The position numbers and the translations under genes are program-made. Shown here in pieces: positions 8,066 to 17,836 of a DNA stretch of 64,000 nucleotides. Below the pieces are notes generated by a model. The model saw nothing but the letters and a program-made list of their open reading frames with translations, was not told where the DNA came from and made no database searches. Source of the DNA: Clostridium_AW sp963515715 (GTDB taxonomy: Bacteria; Bacillota; Clostridia; Clostridiales; Clostridiaceae). Position 1 is the first letter of the stretch; every line of letters starts with the position of its first letter. Location of the stretch: contig NZ_CAUPZS010000019.1 in the NCBI RefSeq assembly GCF_963515715.1, positions 18,884-82,883 of the forward strand, read 5' to 3'.

Positions 8066-9775
8066 ATGATGAAAAAAATACAAGGTGAAAAAAAGAGCAT
8101 AAAATCTTCGCCCTACTTTGTGTATATACCATTGATCCCAGTATTGTTTATTTTATTTGGATATGTAGTTTATCCACTATTTAAAACCTTTTTAAATAGT
8201 GTAATGGTAGATGGAAAGATTAATTTTGCAAACTATAAGGAGTTCTTTAATGTAGAAAATGTTACTTATATTCAATCGCTGAAAAATAGCGTATATATAT
8301 CATTAATTAGTGTAGTGACCTGCGGAATAGTTGGTATAGGACTAGCTCTTCTTATGGAGAGGTTTAGTTTCCCTGGGAGAAGGATTTTGGCAATTATAGC
8401 AATACTACCTATGGCACTACCATCTTTAATAGGAACAATATCCTTTGATTTTTTATATGGGGAAAGTGGCATAATACCTAGGTTTTTACAGCATCTATTT
8501 TCTCTTAATAAAGTTCCTTTTTATCTAAATGGAATAGCTGGGGTAATAATGGTACACACCTTTACAATGTACACCTATTTTTTCTTACCTGTTTCATCAG
8601 CTATAAGAAATTTCGATACATCTATGGAGGAGGCAGCATATAATCTAGGTGCAAGTAAATGGACTGTATTTACTAGAGTGATTATACCAATGCTAACACC
8701 ATCTATAGTGGCATCATCCCTTTTGGTATTTATGATGTCTATGGCTTCCTATACTGCCCCTCTAATTTACGGTATAGATAACACATTGACAATGCAAATA
8801 TATTTATCTAGAACAAATGGAAACTTAGATATGGCCGCTACTCAATCAACCATACTATCTTTAGTGTCTATTATGTTCTTGATACTTATGAGATGGTATG
8901 AAAATAAAAGAAACTACAAAAATGTAAATAAGGGTGTGGGAGTTCATAGAACGGAGGTTAAGAATAAATGGGGAAAATATGTGGCAGCAATAGCGTCATT
9001 TATTTTAGTTATCTTCTTAATGCTTCCAATAATAGTAATCATATTAATATCCTTCTCACAGGATGGTACATGGACAACTCAAATACTACCACCTAAATAT
9101 ACATTGGATCACTATAAAGATCTATTTACTAATGCAAAGACATGGATACCTATAAAAAATAGTGTAGTTATGAGTTTGATTGCTACCTTAGGAAATGCTG
9201 TATTTGGTCTTATTGCAGCATATCTACTCAGTAGGTTTAGATTTAGAGGAAATTCTTTTGTAGATTCTATTATAATGATACCTTGGTCATTACCTGGCAC
9301 TGTTGTAGCTATAAATTTAATAGCGGCTTTCAATAGACCATCATTTTTTAGTTTTGGAAAGATACTTGTAGGAACCTATTGGATTTTACCTCTTGCATAT
9401 TTTGTGAGACATTTGCCACTAGTATATAGATCTACATCAGCAAGTTTTGCCCAAATGGATGGTTCAGCAGAAGAAGCAGCTAGAAATTTAGGAGCAGGGT
9501 GGTTTTATAGCTTTATAAAGGTGGTAATACCTATGGTTTTTTCAGGCATGGCAGCTGGAATGCTATTAGGCTTTGTGCAGGGAATTGGAGAATTCGTAGC
9601 TTCAATTTTATTATATACAGTAAATACTACTCCGATTTCCGTTGAAATATTTCAGAGAATGTATTCCTTTGAATTTGGTACGGCTTGTGCTTATGGTGTT
9701 TTACAAATAGTACTTTTAGTAATAGTATTATTCACTTCTGAAAGACTTAAAGGAGAAAGTGTATCAGCTATATAA
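8066..9775 (+). CDS. ABC transporter permease, fused double-domain type
   Basis: A 569-residue protein with two homologous permease halves of about six membrane spans each. The EAA loops are EEAAYNLGASKWTVFTRVIIP near residue 190 and EEAARNLGAGWFYSFIKVVIP near 470. The tandem fusion is typical of FbpB-like iron(III) and related importers, so one chain replaces two subunits. It lies 14 bases after the ATPase gene, with AAAGGAGGGGTGAAAG before the start. Together with the binding protein and ATPase it forms a complete importer. Confidence 0.88.
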   Translation: MMKKIQGEKKSIKSSPYFVYIPLIPVLFILFGYVVYPLFKTFLNSVMVDGKINFANYKEFFNVENVTYIQSLKNSVYISLISVVTCGIVGIGLALLMERFSFPGRRILAIIAILPMALPSLIGTISFDFLYGESGIIPRFLQHLFSLNKVPFYLNGIAGVIMVHTFTMYTYFFLPVSSAIRNFDTSMEEAAYNLGASKWTVFTRVIIPMLTPSIVASSLLVFMMSMASYTAPLIYGIDNTLTMQIYLSRTNGNLDMAATQSTILSLVSIMFLILMRWYENKRNYKNVNKGVGVHRTEVKNKWGKYVAAIASFILVIFLMLPIIVIILISFSQDGTWTTQILPPKYTLDHYKDLFTNAKTWIPIKNSVVMSLIATLGNAVFGLIAAYLLSRFRFRGNSFVDSIIMIPWSLPGTVVAINLIAAFNRPSFFSFGKILVGTYWILPLAYFVRHLPLVYRSTSASFAQMDGSAEEAARNLGAGWFYSFIKVVIPMVFSGMAAGMLLGFVQGIGEFVASILLYTVNTTPISVEIFQRMYSFEFGTACAYGVLQIVLLVIVLFTSERLKGESVSAI

Positions 9776-9790
9776 AGGAAGGTGATTTAA

Positions 9791-10540
9791 TTGGATTATA
9801 GGAAAATTAAAGGAAGAGAGATAAATGAGAAAATATCAAAAAGTATTTTTACTGTGCTGCCAATAGGTAGCTTGGAATATCATGGAGAACATTCTCCACA
9901 AGGAACGGACTCTTTACTAGCAGAGCATTTTTCAAAATATATAGAAAAAGAGTATGAGTGCATTTTAATGCCCATTATTGCATATACAACATGTCCTGGC
10001 AAAACTTATAACTATCCTGGAACTATAAGCATAAAGCCAGAAACTATGATAAGCTACTTAAATGATATATTTGAATCTTTGGTGAAAAACGGCATAAAAA
10101 ATATCTTAGTTTTAAATGCCCATGATGGTAACATGTCTACAGTTAGAAGTAGCGGAGAATATATAACAGGCAAGTATGAAGATGTAAGTTTATTGATGGT
10201 AAACTGGTGGCAGCTTGTATCAGATGAATTTATAAAAGAAAAAAATCTCTTTAATGGTGATATAGGAAAAGGGCATGGTGGACCTTATGAAATGTCAGCA
10301 GTAAAAGCTATAGATGAGGATAGTGTAGAAGTTATTAAAGAGGATGTAGATTTACACACTATAAAGATAAACTCGAAGATTCCTCATGTGTGTGTAGAAT
10401 CAACGCCAAAAGGATGGGATGGATATACAGGTTTGATTTCTAGAATATCTAGTGAAAGTGGAAAATTAATAATTGAAGAAGGGGAAAAGAACTTAAAAAC
10501 CCTTATAGATCAATGGATTAAATACAGGAAGGAGATTTAA
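9791..10540 (+). CDS. Creatininase family amidohydrolase
   Basis: A 249-residue protein of the creatininase fold. The metal-binding pattern LPIGSLEYHGEHSPQGTDS (residues about 19-37) is characteristic: Glu, His, and the HxPxGTD-like segment. NAHDGN near 108 (family NGHGGN) and GHGGPYEMS near 160 follow. Members hydrolyse cyclic amides, formamides or activated amines (creatinine amidohydrolase, FAPy deformylase, MftE). The exact substrate is not predictable. TTG start after AAGGAAGGTGATTTAA, 15 bases downstream of the permease. Sitting in an importer operon, it probably processes the imported compound. Confidence 0.82.
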   Translation: MDYRKIKGREINEKISKSIFTVLPIGSLEYHGEHSPQGTDSLLAEHFSKYIEKEYECILMPIIAYTTCPGKTYNYPGTISIKPETMISYLNDIFESLVKNGIKNILVLNAHDGNMSTVRSSGEYITGKYEDVSLLMVNWWQLVSDEFIKEKNLFNGDIGKGHGGPYEMSAVKAIDEDSVEVIKEDVDLHTIKINSKIPHVCVESTPKGWDGYTGLISRISSESGKLIIEEGEKNLKTLIDQWIKYRKEI

Positions 10541-10543
10541 TTT

Positions 10544-12085
10544 ATGGGAGAAAAATATTTAAATCTAAGTCAAATTAGAGAGCAAGTAGAAGAACTTGAG
10601 GGAACTAAATTTCCTGTAAAATCCTATTCAAAGATAGAGTTAGAGCCTGCATATAATGAAGCTAAGAAAAATTTATTGGACTATATGATGTTAGTAAATA
10701 AAGCTCATTTAATAATGTTAAAGGAGCAGGAAATAATTAAAAAAGAAGATGCCAAAAGCATTATGAAAGGTATATTGGAAGTGGATAAGGATAAATTCAG
10801 AAACAGCCAATATACTGGGGAATTTGAAGATTTATACTTTGAAGTGGAAAGCAATATTATAAAAAATAGTGGAGATATAGGTGGCAATCTTCACATAGCT
10901 AGAAGTAGAAATGACATGGCAGTTGCTTTATATAGACTCGTTATTAGAGATAGATTATTATCCCTTTATAAATCTGCATGCGAGGTTCAAAAGGTAATTA
11001 TAGAATTTTCAGAGGAACATAAAGAAACTATAATGATAGCCCATACCCATACTCAACAGGCTCAACCAACTTATTTAGGACATTATACCATGGGAATTCA
11101 ATGGGTTATCAATAGGGACATAGTAAGATTTAAAAGTGCCTTTAACACATGTAATAGGAGTGCTTTAGGTGCTGCGGCCATCACTACCAGTGGGTTTAAT
11201 GTAAATAGAGATAGAATGAGTGAGCTTTTAGCATTTAATGATGTAATTGAAAACTCCTATGACTGTATAGGAGGAGGAGATTACCTAGGAGAGGTGGCTA
11301 CCTCAATACAATTGGCTGCAATAAACTTAGGTAGATTTGTATCTGACTTACTATTGTGGGCTACCCAAGAATTTAATATTTTAAAAGTATCAAGAGGATA
11401 TGTTCAAATAAGCTCCATAATGCCTCAAAAGAGAAATCCTGTATCTATTGAACACATGAGAGCATTACTTTCAGCGGTCATAGGAAATTGTTCTACTATA
11501 TTAACTATGCTTCATAACACTCCTTATGGAGATATTGTAGATACAGAGGATGATGCTCAACCTTATATTTGGAAGGCTATAGATACCATGAAGGATATAT
11601 ATGATTTATTATATAGCATAATGGCAACTTTAGAAATCAATAAAGAAGTATTAAAAGATAGGGTAGAGAAAAGCTTTGCTGTGGTGACAGAGCTTGCTGA
11701 TACTTTAGTGAGAGAATACAAAATACCTTTTAGATTAGCTCATAGTATTGTAAGTGCATCAGTGGATAAATGTATGAAAGAAGGACTTTTACCAAAGGAC
11801 ATAGATAGAAAAATGTTAGAAAACCTATATGAGGAAAAGTGCGGGGAAAAAATAGAATTCCATGAAGAAATCATCAAAAGGGCATTAGATCCATATAATT
11901 TTGTAAACATAAGAAGTGTAGAAGGCGGGCCAGCCCCAAAGTCAATGAAAGATATGATTTTTAAGGGAAGAAATAAAAATGCAAGCAATATAAACTGGTA
12001 TAGTGAAAAATTTGCCTCCATAGCAAACAGCATTAACAATATAGAGAGTTTATCAAAAGAAATGGTGAGGGAGTATGAGAAATAA
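10544..12085 (+). CDS. Argininosuccinate lyase-like protein (fumarase/aspartase superfamily)
   Basis: A 513-residue member of the lyase-1 superfamily, longer than ordinary ArgH (about 460). It shows GNLHIARSRNDM near residue 110, HTHTQQAQPTYLGHY near 168 (the ArgH TH-x-Q-x-A-Q-P element) and the signature SSIMPQKRNPVSIEH near 287 with its catalytic serine. Superfamily enzymes cleave a C-N or C-O bond and usually release fumarate. There is no argG or other arginine gene nearby; it lies 3 bases after the creatininase gene. A role on an imported N-substituted aspartate-like compound is more likely than arginine synthesis. Confidence 0.75.
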   Translation: MGEKYLNLSQIREQVEELEGTKFPVKSYSKIELEPAYNEAKKNLLDYMMLVNKAHLIMLKEQEIIKKEDAKSIMKGILEVDKDKFRNSQYTGEFEDLYFEVESNIIKNSGDIGGNLHIARSRNDMAVALYRLVIRDRLLSLYKSACEVQKVIIEFSEEHKETIMIAHTHTQQAQPTYLGHYTMGIQWVINRDIVRFKSAFNTCNRSALGAAAITTSGFNVNRDRMSELLAFNDVIENSYDCIGGGDYLGEVATSIQLAAINLGRFVSDLLLWATQEFNILKVSRGYVQISSIMPQKRNPVSIEHMRALLSAVIGNCSTILTMLHNTPYGDIVDTEDDAQPYIWKAIDTMKDIYDLLYSIMATLEINKEVLKDRVEKSFAVVTELADTLVREYKIPFRLAHSIVSASVDKCMKEGLLPKDIDRKMLENLYEEKCGEKIEFHEEIIKRALDPYNFVNIRSVEGGPAPKSMKDMIFKGRNKNASNINWYSEKFASIANSINNIESLSKEMVREYEK

Positions 12086-13085
12086 AGTATTTTTACCCGT
12101 TCTTTCTATAGATGGTGGAGGCACAAAGTGTTTATCAGCTTTATTAGACTATGAAAGTAATATAGCTGGAGTAGGGGAAAGCGGTTCTTGTAATTATCAA
12201 AGCATTGGTGAAGAAAAATCAAAGGAAAGCATAAAAAAGTCTATTTTAAATGCGATGGAACATTATGAAAAAAAGTATTCCTGTAAGGTGAGTAAGATAG
12301 AATGTGTTATAGCAGGAATTGCTGGTAACGATACGGGAAAAGATAAAAAAGTAATGGAGAGAATATTTAAAAGTATATTTGATGAGTTAAATATAACTGT
12401 AGATAAATATATACTGGAAAATGACGCTTATATAACTTTAAATGGCGCCCTGGAAGATAGAGAAGGGGTTTTAATAATATCTGGTACCGGTTCTATATGT
12501 TATGGAAAAAACAATGAAAATCAATATTATAGAACTGGTGGATGGGGATATATAGTAGGAGATGAGGGAAGCGGCTTTTGGATAGGAAGTCAGGCAATAA
12601 AATTTATTTTTCATAGTGAGGATGGAAGAAAAGAGAGCACTCTATTAAGAGAAAATATATTGAATAGTTTAAAACTAGAAAATATAGAAGAATTAATGGG
12701 CTGGGTATATAGTGAGGATTATTCTATAAAAAAAGTATCAGCACTTGCTAAAGATGTTTTTAATTCTGCTTCTCATGGAGACGAATTAGCTCTTAAAATA
12801 GTGAATATGGCTGCAGAGGAATTGCTAAGTCATTTAAATGTAGTGGTAGATAAGTTACATTTAAAAGAAGACTTTACCTTAGTATTGCTTGGAGGGCTCT
12901 TGGAGAATAACACCTCACTAAAAGATATTCTTGTTAAAAAGGTTATGGAAAATTATAATAAATGTAATATAGTTCATATGGATGTTAAGCCGATTTTTGG
13001 AGCAATGATTCTAGGATTAAAACATTCAAATTTATTAAATCCGTTAAATATGCAGAAAGTAAAAGAGCAAGTGGTGATTTTATGA
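12075..13085 (+). CDS. BadF/BadG/BcrA/BcrD-type kinase (N-acetylglucosamine kinase-like)
   Basis: A 336-residue ASKHA-fold kinase. It has phosphate-1 motif LSIDGGGTKCLSAL near residue 8, GTGSICYG near 138, and the family hallmark GGWGYIVGDEGSGFWIG near 154. LLGGLLENN near 275 is the adenosine loop. Relatives phosphorylate amino sugars such as GlcNAc. It overlaps the lyase gene by 11 bases, indicating translational coupling, and is followed by a ROK regulator in 4-base overlap. An amino-sugar moiety in the pathway substrate is plausible but inferred. Confidence 0.8.
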   Translation: MRNKVFLPVLSIDGGGTKCLSALLDYESNIAGVGESGSCNYQSIGEEKSKESIKKSILNAMEHYEKKYSCKVSKIECVIAGIAGNDTGKDKKVMERIFKSIFDELNITVDKYILENDAYITLNGALEDREGVLIISGTGSICYGKNNENQYYRTGGWGYIVGDEGSGFWIGSQAIKFIFHSEDGRKESTLLRENILNSLKLENIEELMGWVYSEDYSIKKVSALAKDVFNSASHGDELALKIVNMAAEELLSHLNVVVDKLHLKEDFTLVLLGGLLENNTSLKDILVKKVMENYNKCNIVHMDVKPIFGAMILGLKHSNLLNPLNMQKVKEQVVIL

Positions 13086-14260
13086 CAAAAAAAGAATTAG
13101 GCAACATGAAATTAATGAAAAAAATCAATAAAAATATTATATTGGATATATTAAAAAGTAACGAGGGGCTTTCTAGGGCAGATATATCAAAGATTACTAA
13201 CCTATCTAAGCCAAGTATAAGTTCATTGATGAATGAGCTTATTAATGAAGGATGGGTTTTCGAGGAAGGCAGAGAAAGAACTCAAGTAGGAAGAAGACCT
13301 ATGAGGCTTAAGTTCAATTCTAGAAAGTATGTAATTATTGGAGCTATGTTTACAAATGTAGGAATTCAGTTAGCACTAGGAAATCTTTTAGGGGAGATTA
13401 TGTCTACAGAATTTATTTTTGTAGAGGATTCTAGAGAGGAGGAGACAGTAGCCAAGGAATTTAGGGCTGCTGTTTCTAAACTCTTAGAAGATAATAATTT
13501 AGAGATGGATAACCTAATGGGGATATCCATGGGAATCCCGGGCATAGTTAAAGATGAGCGTGAAGAGATAATGTTTGCCCCAGAAATAAAATATAAGGGA
13601 ATTCTTCTTAAAAACAAAATTGAAAGCTGGATCGATGTACCAATATTTATAGATAATGACGTTAATTTAATGTGCCTTGGAGAATATTACAATGCTTATG
13701 ACAATAAAAGTAAAGATAAAAAAACTAATATGGCTTATATATACTTTGGAAATGGTATAGGAGCAGGACTTATGATAAATGGAGAACTTTACAGAGGGGC
13801 AGACCAAGCTTCTGGAGAAATAGGGTACATGGTGGTTGGAAATTTTAAAAAAAGAGATAACCATGAGCAAGGTGTTTTTGAAAGCAATTATTCTTCAACA
13901 GCATTAAGGGATTTTATTAAAGACAAAGGAGATGCACTCAAAGGAGAATATAGCATAATAAAATACATTGTAGAAAAAAGCAGTGAGGATGAATCATATA
14001 AAAATCTACTTAATGACATTTACCTTCATTGGAGTTATGCCATTGCAAATTTAATATCCATAATAAACCCAGAGGTTGTCATATTAGGCGGAGAAGCTTT
14101 AAACATCGGAGAAGAAGGAATAAAAACCATAGAAGAAATCTTAAAAAATCTAGTTCCTTTTCTACCTAAAGTTAAATTTGGCAATTTAGGAAACAAGGCA
14201 GGAATTATAGGCTCCATATATAAAGTGCTAAGTAAAAATGAAATGTTGGTAAACTCATAA
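13082..14260 (+). CDS. ROK family transcriptional repressor
   Basis: A 392-residue protein. The N-terminal winged helix (residues about 15-75, LSRADISKITNLSKPSISSLM) is joined to a ROK sugar-kinase-like domain. The canonical ROK zinc motif CxCGxxGC is absent (around residue 260 there is only a run without cysteines), and the ATP-phosphate motif reads GAMFTNVGIQ rather than GxDxGGTK. It should therefore be a pure regulator, not a kinase. ATGA overlap with the kinase gene places it last in the operon, so it probably autoregulates the whole unit through the dyad near 5.75-5.8 kb. Confidence 0.85.
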   Translation: MTKKELGNMKLMKKINKNIILDILKSNEGLSRADISKITNLSKPSISSLMNELINEGWVFEEGRERTQVGRRPMRLKFNSRKYVIIGAMFTNVGIQLALGNLLGEIMSTEFIFVEDSREEETVAKEFRAAVSKLLEDNNLEMDNLMGISMGIPGIVKDEREEIMFAPEIKYKGILLKNKIESWIDVPIFIDNDVNLMCLGEYYNAYDNKSKDKKTNMAYIYFGNGIGAGLMINGELYRGADQASGEIGYMVVGNFKKRDNHEQGVFESNYSSTALRDFIKDKGDALKGEYSIIKYIVEKSSEDESYKNLLNDIYLHWSYAIANLISIINPEVVILGGEALNIGEEGIKTIEEILKNLVPFLPKVKFGNLGNKAGIIGSIYKVLSKNEMLVNS

Positions 14261-14833
14261 GGTATTTGTAAAGCATAAGGGACCTAAGTATATAATGGGA
14301 AGAGCGCCTTTTTGTGACGCGAGGTCATTATGTACTTAGATCATCTTTTGGATATCTAATTATTTTTGTAGAAACTTATAAATGTGAAAACAATTTACGG
14401 GTGCAACAAATCCAAAATGCTATGCAATGCTTCTTATGCTGATTCGCTACAATAAGAACTTCTAAAATTTATTTTATAAAACTCCCTAATGCTGACAAAC
14501 TCCCTTCGGTCAGACATGTGCAGCATTTTAACGATATCTTTCTAAAATAAATTAAGAATTTCTAAATTTTGCTCAAATGCATAGGGCGCATCACATAGCA
14601 TTTTTAAGTTTTGCACGATGAAGCTATAAAACTCAATGTTTGAGAAAAAATTTGTTATACCTCATGTTAAGATTTAACCTCTTACTTTACCATCCACTAT
14701 AGTTTCTATTAAAAAAATTCACTCTGTTAGATATAAATATTGATAGAGTAATATAATTAAACGAACAAATTTAATTTATTTTCTTTCTTTGTTACGCAAT
14801 ATTAGAAAAATGCGAACTAACTTTTGAAAATGC
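14261..14833. repeat. Modular repeat copy 1 (full: hairpin B, palindrome D, tail E)
   Basis: A gene-free stretch made of repeat modules found again at 16.0, 18.1, 19.85-20.57, 21.2-21.4 and 22.3-22.5 kb. Hairpin B is at 14281-14341, with arms CCTAAGTA and TACTTAG. A linker ends GGTGCAACAAA. Palindrome D is at 14415-14603 (AAATGCTATG...CATAGCATTT). Tail E runs to about 14757 and includes CTCTGTTAGATATAAATATT. It sits 3' of the minus-strand phosphatase gene. No open frame is seen inside. Confidence 0.8.
14415..14603. repeat. 189-nt nested palindrome (module D, full length)
   Basis: The outer arms AAATGCTATG and CATAGCATTT enclose middle arms AACTTCTAAAATTTATTTTA and TAAAATAAATTAAGAATTT and an inner hairpin AATGCTGAC... 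with GTGCAGCATT. As single-stranded DNA or RNA it would fold into a long, branched hairpin. A second copy of the same length is at 18225-18413. Confidence 0.8.
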
Positions 14834-15928
14834 TCATTTTTTACATATTGCTATAAGCGGTATCTTCATTTCCTGTTCAGTCATCCCAGCATGATTGGAA
14901 ATAAATTGATTTGATTTTTGAGAATATACAATACCTTTGTCATTAATTGCTATTGCTAAATAATCCCCTATGAATTCTTCAAACTTAGGATGCATTTTTC
15001 CAACACCAAATATATTCTTTTCGATAACCTCTTCTTTTGAATACAATAAAAAGTCGTCGCCAAAATTATAATTGAATTCAATGGGAAAATCATTTAAATA
15101 TTCATCTTTTATATAGAAAGCTGTAGCTCTTGTTTCGATAGAAGTTGGACGTTTTAACATAGTAATTAACTTAGGATAATCACTCAAAATATAGTGCTTC
15201 AAATTACAATGTCCATGGTCTGCAGTAACAATAACCAATGTATCGGATAATCTTTTGCACATATCTGTTACTTTTTCTTCGAGTTCTTTTATATTCTCAG
15301 TAACCAGACTGTTATAGCAACCAAACTCATGCATTAAGCTATCAGGATTTTCCCAATATCCATATATGTATTTTTTCTCGGAGGTAGCACACAACCGTTC
15401 TACTTCATGCGTCAATTCATCGAATGTTTTTATTTTATTACTTCCGAATTTCGACACACTATATGCATTAGCCATCCCAGCATCTCTTATTTTTTCGTAA
15501 ATACTTTTATACGGTAAAATTTCACTGGCAACATGATAATCCGCCACATGAATTTCTGTGTCTTTTTCCGTATTAATAAATGCGTTTACAATTTTATTTA
15601 TTTCACTAAAATACAAACTCCATCCTAACCACCCATGTTCCAAAGGGGTTAAACCACTTTCAATAGAGGTCGTTGCTGATGTAGTAGTTGGAGGAAACAC
15701 AGATGAATATTCTTTAATCAAATTCTTTCGAAAAAAACCATTTTCCGATAAATGATATTGTAATGTATCAATCCCTAATCCATCCAATAGCAAGATAACT
15801 ACATTTTTATATTGATATTTCAAAAGCTCATCCACTTCTTTTAGTGTACTATGTTCACTCTCAGCACCAAAATATTCTAAGATAGAGCAAGCAAGATTCA
15901 CGATACTATTATGATAATCAACAAACAT
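14834..15928 (-). CDS. Alkaline phosphatase superfamily protein (nucleotide pyrophosphatase/phosphodiesterase-like)
   Basis: About 364 residues. VVILLLDGLGIDTL near residue 44 supplies the first metal-binding Asp. SSVFPPTTTSATTS near 76 has the catalytic Thr of type I phosphodiesterases, GLTPLEHGWLGW follows, VTADHGHCNL near 235 carries metal ligands, and SNHAGMTEQEM near the end gives the last His. It probably hydrolyses phosphodiester or phosphonate bonds in a soluble context, as no signal peptide is seen. The start at 15928 follows AGAGGGAAAAGAT; an in-frame TTG at 15949 lacks spacing. First minus-strand gene of the repeat-linked array. Confidence 0.8.
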   Translation of the reverse strand: MFVDYHNSIVNLACSILEYFGAESEHSTLKEVDELLKYQYKNVVILLLDGLGIDTLQYHLSENGFFRKNLIKEYSSVFPPTTTSATTSIESGLTPLEHGWLGWSLYFSEINKIVNAFINTEKDTEIHVADYHVASEILPYKSIYEKIRDAGMANAYSVSKFGSNKIKTFDELTHEVERLCATSEKKYIYGYWENPDSLMHEFGCYNSLVTENIKELEEKVTDMCKRLSDTLVIVTADHGHCNLKHYILSDYPKLITMLKRPTSIETRATAFYIKDEYLNDFPIEFNYNFGDDFLLYSKEEVIEKNIFGVGKMHPKFEEFIGDYLAIAINDKGIVYSQKSNQFISNHAGMTEQEMKIPLIAICKK

Positions 15929-15986
15929 ATCTTTTCCCTCTACTTTCAACAGCTTAGTATAAATAATCTTAAGTTCGCCAATTTAT

Positions 15987-16040
15987 ACTATAACGTATTA
16001 ACTGTTCTTTTATTATATAATGAATATCTTTAAAGTACTA
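15987..16040 (-). promoter_or_regulatory. Shared promoter-side block (module A), copy at the phosphatase gene
   Basis: This 54-bp block, beginning ACTATAACGTATTAACTG on the plus strand, is identical at 19847-19900 and 22271-22324 and partly kept at 21160-21200. In each case it lies 44-65 bases upstream of a minus-strand start. Read on the minus strand it has TATAAT and TATAGT elements, so it probably carries the promoter. Confidence 0.65.
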
Positions 16041-16190
16041 GCATCCATCTGATATGGAAGGAACGCCTTTTTCTGAAGTGACGTCATTATGTACTTAGGT
16101 CCTCTTTTGGATATCTAAATATTCTTATAGAAACTTATAATTTGTGAAACTAATTTATGGGTGCAACAAATCCAATTTGATCTTTTCATA
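16041..16190. repeat. Modular repeat copy 2 (hairpin B right part plus linker)
   Basis: After module A, the sequence jumps into the second half of hairpin B (GGAACGCCTTTTTCTGAAGTGACGTC then ATTATGTACTTAGGTCC), lacking most of its left arm. The linker ending GGTGCAACAAATCC follows, then directly the 3' end of the next gene. It looks like a deletion derivative of the full repeat. Confidence 0.7.
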
Positions 16191-17153
16191 TCACTTATTT
16201 ATATCTTCAACAAAACTATGGATTTTTTCTATTACTTTATGCTGATTTGTCCAATGAATATAATGCCCAGAATTTTCAATAGTAACTTGATGGTTGTTTT
16301 CCGACCACTTGCTCAATTGGTTCTGAACACTTCCCCATTTCTCACCACTATCAGATGATAGAACAAGTATAGGAATATCTACAAGAGTATTCCCATTCAA
16401 GACGGTCTGCGCATTTTCATTAATTAAATTTATATTAGCTACATTAGCTTTATTGCCAAGATAGCGATAATACATAACTTTATCTATATGTTTTATTTCA
16501 TCGGGCAACATTGAAATCCTATCATTTTCACCGACAATAGGTAAATAAACTCCAAAGTTTCCGAGTAACCGATTTATGCCTGTAACTCGAAGCGCAGAGC
16601 AGACTCTATTAAGAATATATGATTGCAATTCCGAATTCGTACTATAAAATTCAGGACTTCCAGAATCTAAAAACACAATTCCTTTCACTCTGTTAGAATA
16701 TAGTTGTGCAAAACGTATAGCTTCCAACGAGGCAAGAGAATGACAAATGAGAATACACTCATTTCCAGCATCAACCTCATTCAAAATTGAGTTTAATTCA
16801 TCTGCCAAAGTATCCACTACACGAGAACTGGATGTTTTCTCACTCCATCCAAATCCAGCATGATCATACGTTATTGTTTTCGAATATTGACTAAATTCAT
16901 TTTGTAAGTTGTAAAAATCCGAATATGCACAAGGAGTACCAGAGCCTGCCATAAAAACAAAACACGTGGTTCCATCTCCTTGTACATAGGTATGTATATT
17001 ATGAGAATTCACATTCACAAATGTTCCTACAGACCTATATCTCTCAATTTCAATTTTTTGCATCGTATCTTGCCATACATATCCTATAAAAAACAAAGTT
17101 AGTATTGCGCCAAACACGAAAAATTTTCTTTTAATTTTAAACATTTTAATCAT
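16191..17153 (-). CDS. Alpha/beta hydrolase, membrane-anchored
   Basis: About 320 residues. One N-terminal transmembrane segment, FFVFGAILTLFFIGYVW, is followed by an alpha/beta hydrolase domain. It has TYDHAGFGWSE near residue 120, the nucleophile elbow ILICHSLASLEA near 158 (Cys replaces the first Gly of GxSxG), and the catalytic His in ENSGHYIHW near 305. The enzyme should act outside the membrane on an ester or amide; the substrate is unknown. The start MIKMFKIKRK is preferred over an upstream frame because of the GTGGTGAAT before it. It lies about 110 bases after the broken kinase gene. Confidence 0.75.
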   Translation of the reverse strand: MIKMFKIKRKFFVFGAILTLFFIGYVWQDTMQKIEIERYRSVGTFVNVNSHNIHTYVQGDGTTCFVFMAGSGTPCAYSDFYNLQNEFSQYSKTITYDHAGFGWSEKTSSSRVVDTLADELNSILNEVDAGNECILICHSLASLEAIRFAQLYSNRVKGIVFLDSGSPEFYSTNSELQSYILNRVCSALRVTGINRLLGNFGVYLPIVGENDRISMLPDEIKHIDKVMYYRYLGNKANVANINLINENAQTVLNGNTLVDIPILVLSSDSGEKWGSVQNQLSKWSENNHQVTIENSGHYIHWTNQHKVIEKIHSFVEDINK

Positions 17154-17264
17154 GTATTCACCACACTTTGCTCGATAAAAATTATATAAGTTATATTTGT
17201 CCCATATCATAATACAAATATATACTAAATTATAGTCTATCTAATTCGCCTAATTTTAAGATTT

Positions 17265-17836
17265 TTATCTAAACATTTTACTTTTATTTATACCTTTTAG
17301 CTTCTCTAATATTTCATTTATTATTTTAATAGTAGGCAAACTACCATCAACTATTAAATCAGAATTAGGCTTAATTGTATTTAGCATTTCTAAATATGCT
17401 ACTCTTCCAATAGAAAGATAGTTTTTAATATCTATAAATAAATTTTCTTTAGGTTCGTTTTTGAAGTCTCTTAAAATTCTTCTTCCCATAGCAATATCTA
17501 ATGGTGTATCAATAAATATTGCGTAATCAATAAATTGAGCAACTTCCTTATTTTTATATGCAAATGGATAATCAAGTAATATATAATTAAGTCTTTGCTT
17601 TTCATCTGACAGCAAGGACTCTATATCATAAACTAATTTACTTAAGTTCCATTCATCATAGTTTGCTCCACTCTCTACCCATTCACAAATGTCATTAGGA
17701 GAATTATCAAAATCATAATCATCAAAGAATAAAATTTTTGCGTTATTTAAAAAACTACTCAATTCTTTAGTTATTGTTGTTTTCCCCCACCTGACACTCC
17801 CGATATTGCAATAACAATTGTATGTTCTTTAATCAT
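17265..17836 (-). pseudogene. Uridine kinase-like P-loop kinase, frameshifted in the Walker A motif
   Basis: The start ATG at 17836 follows GGATGGAGAAAATT and gives MIKEHTIVIAISGVSGGGK. The frame then ends at once, because one A is missing from an A run (17780-17783). Restoring it gives ...GGGKTTITKELSSFLNN and runs into a 165-residue frame with DYPFAYKN and IFIDTPLDIAMGRR, as in uridine kinase/AAA-type nucleoside kinases. The heptamer G GGA AAA at the break could allow -1 slippage, but a plain deletion or sequencing error is simpler. Confidence 0.75.

Noticed and set aside
17777..17790. Programmed -1 frameshift in the kinase (G GGA AAA).
   Set aside because: No downstream stimulatory hairpin was found, and the same one-base loss occurs in other accessory genes, so a deletion or base-call error is simpler. 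Kept only as an alternative.
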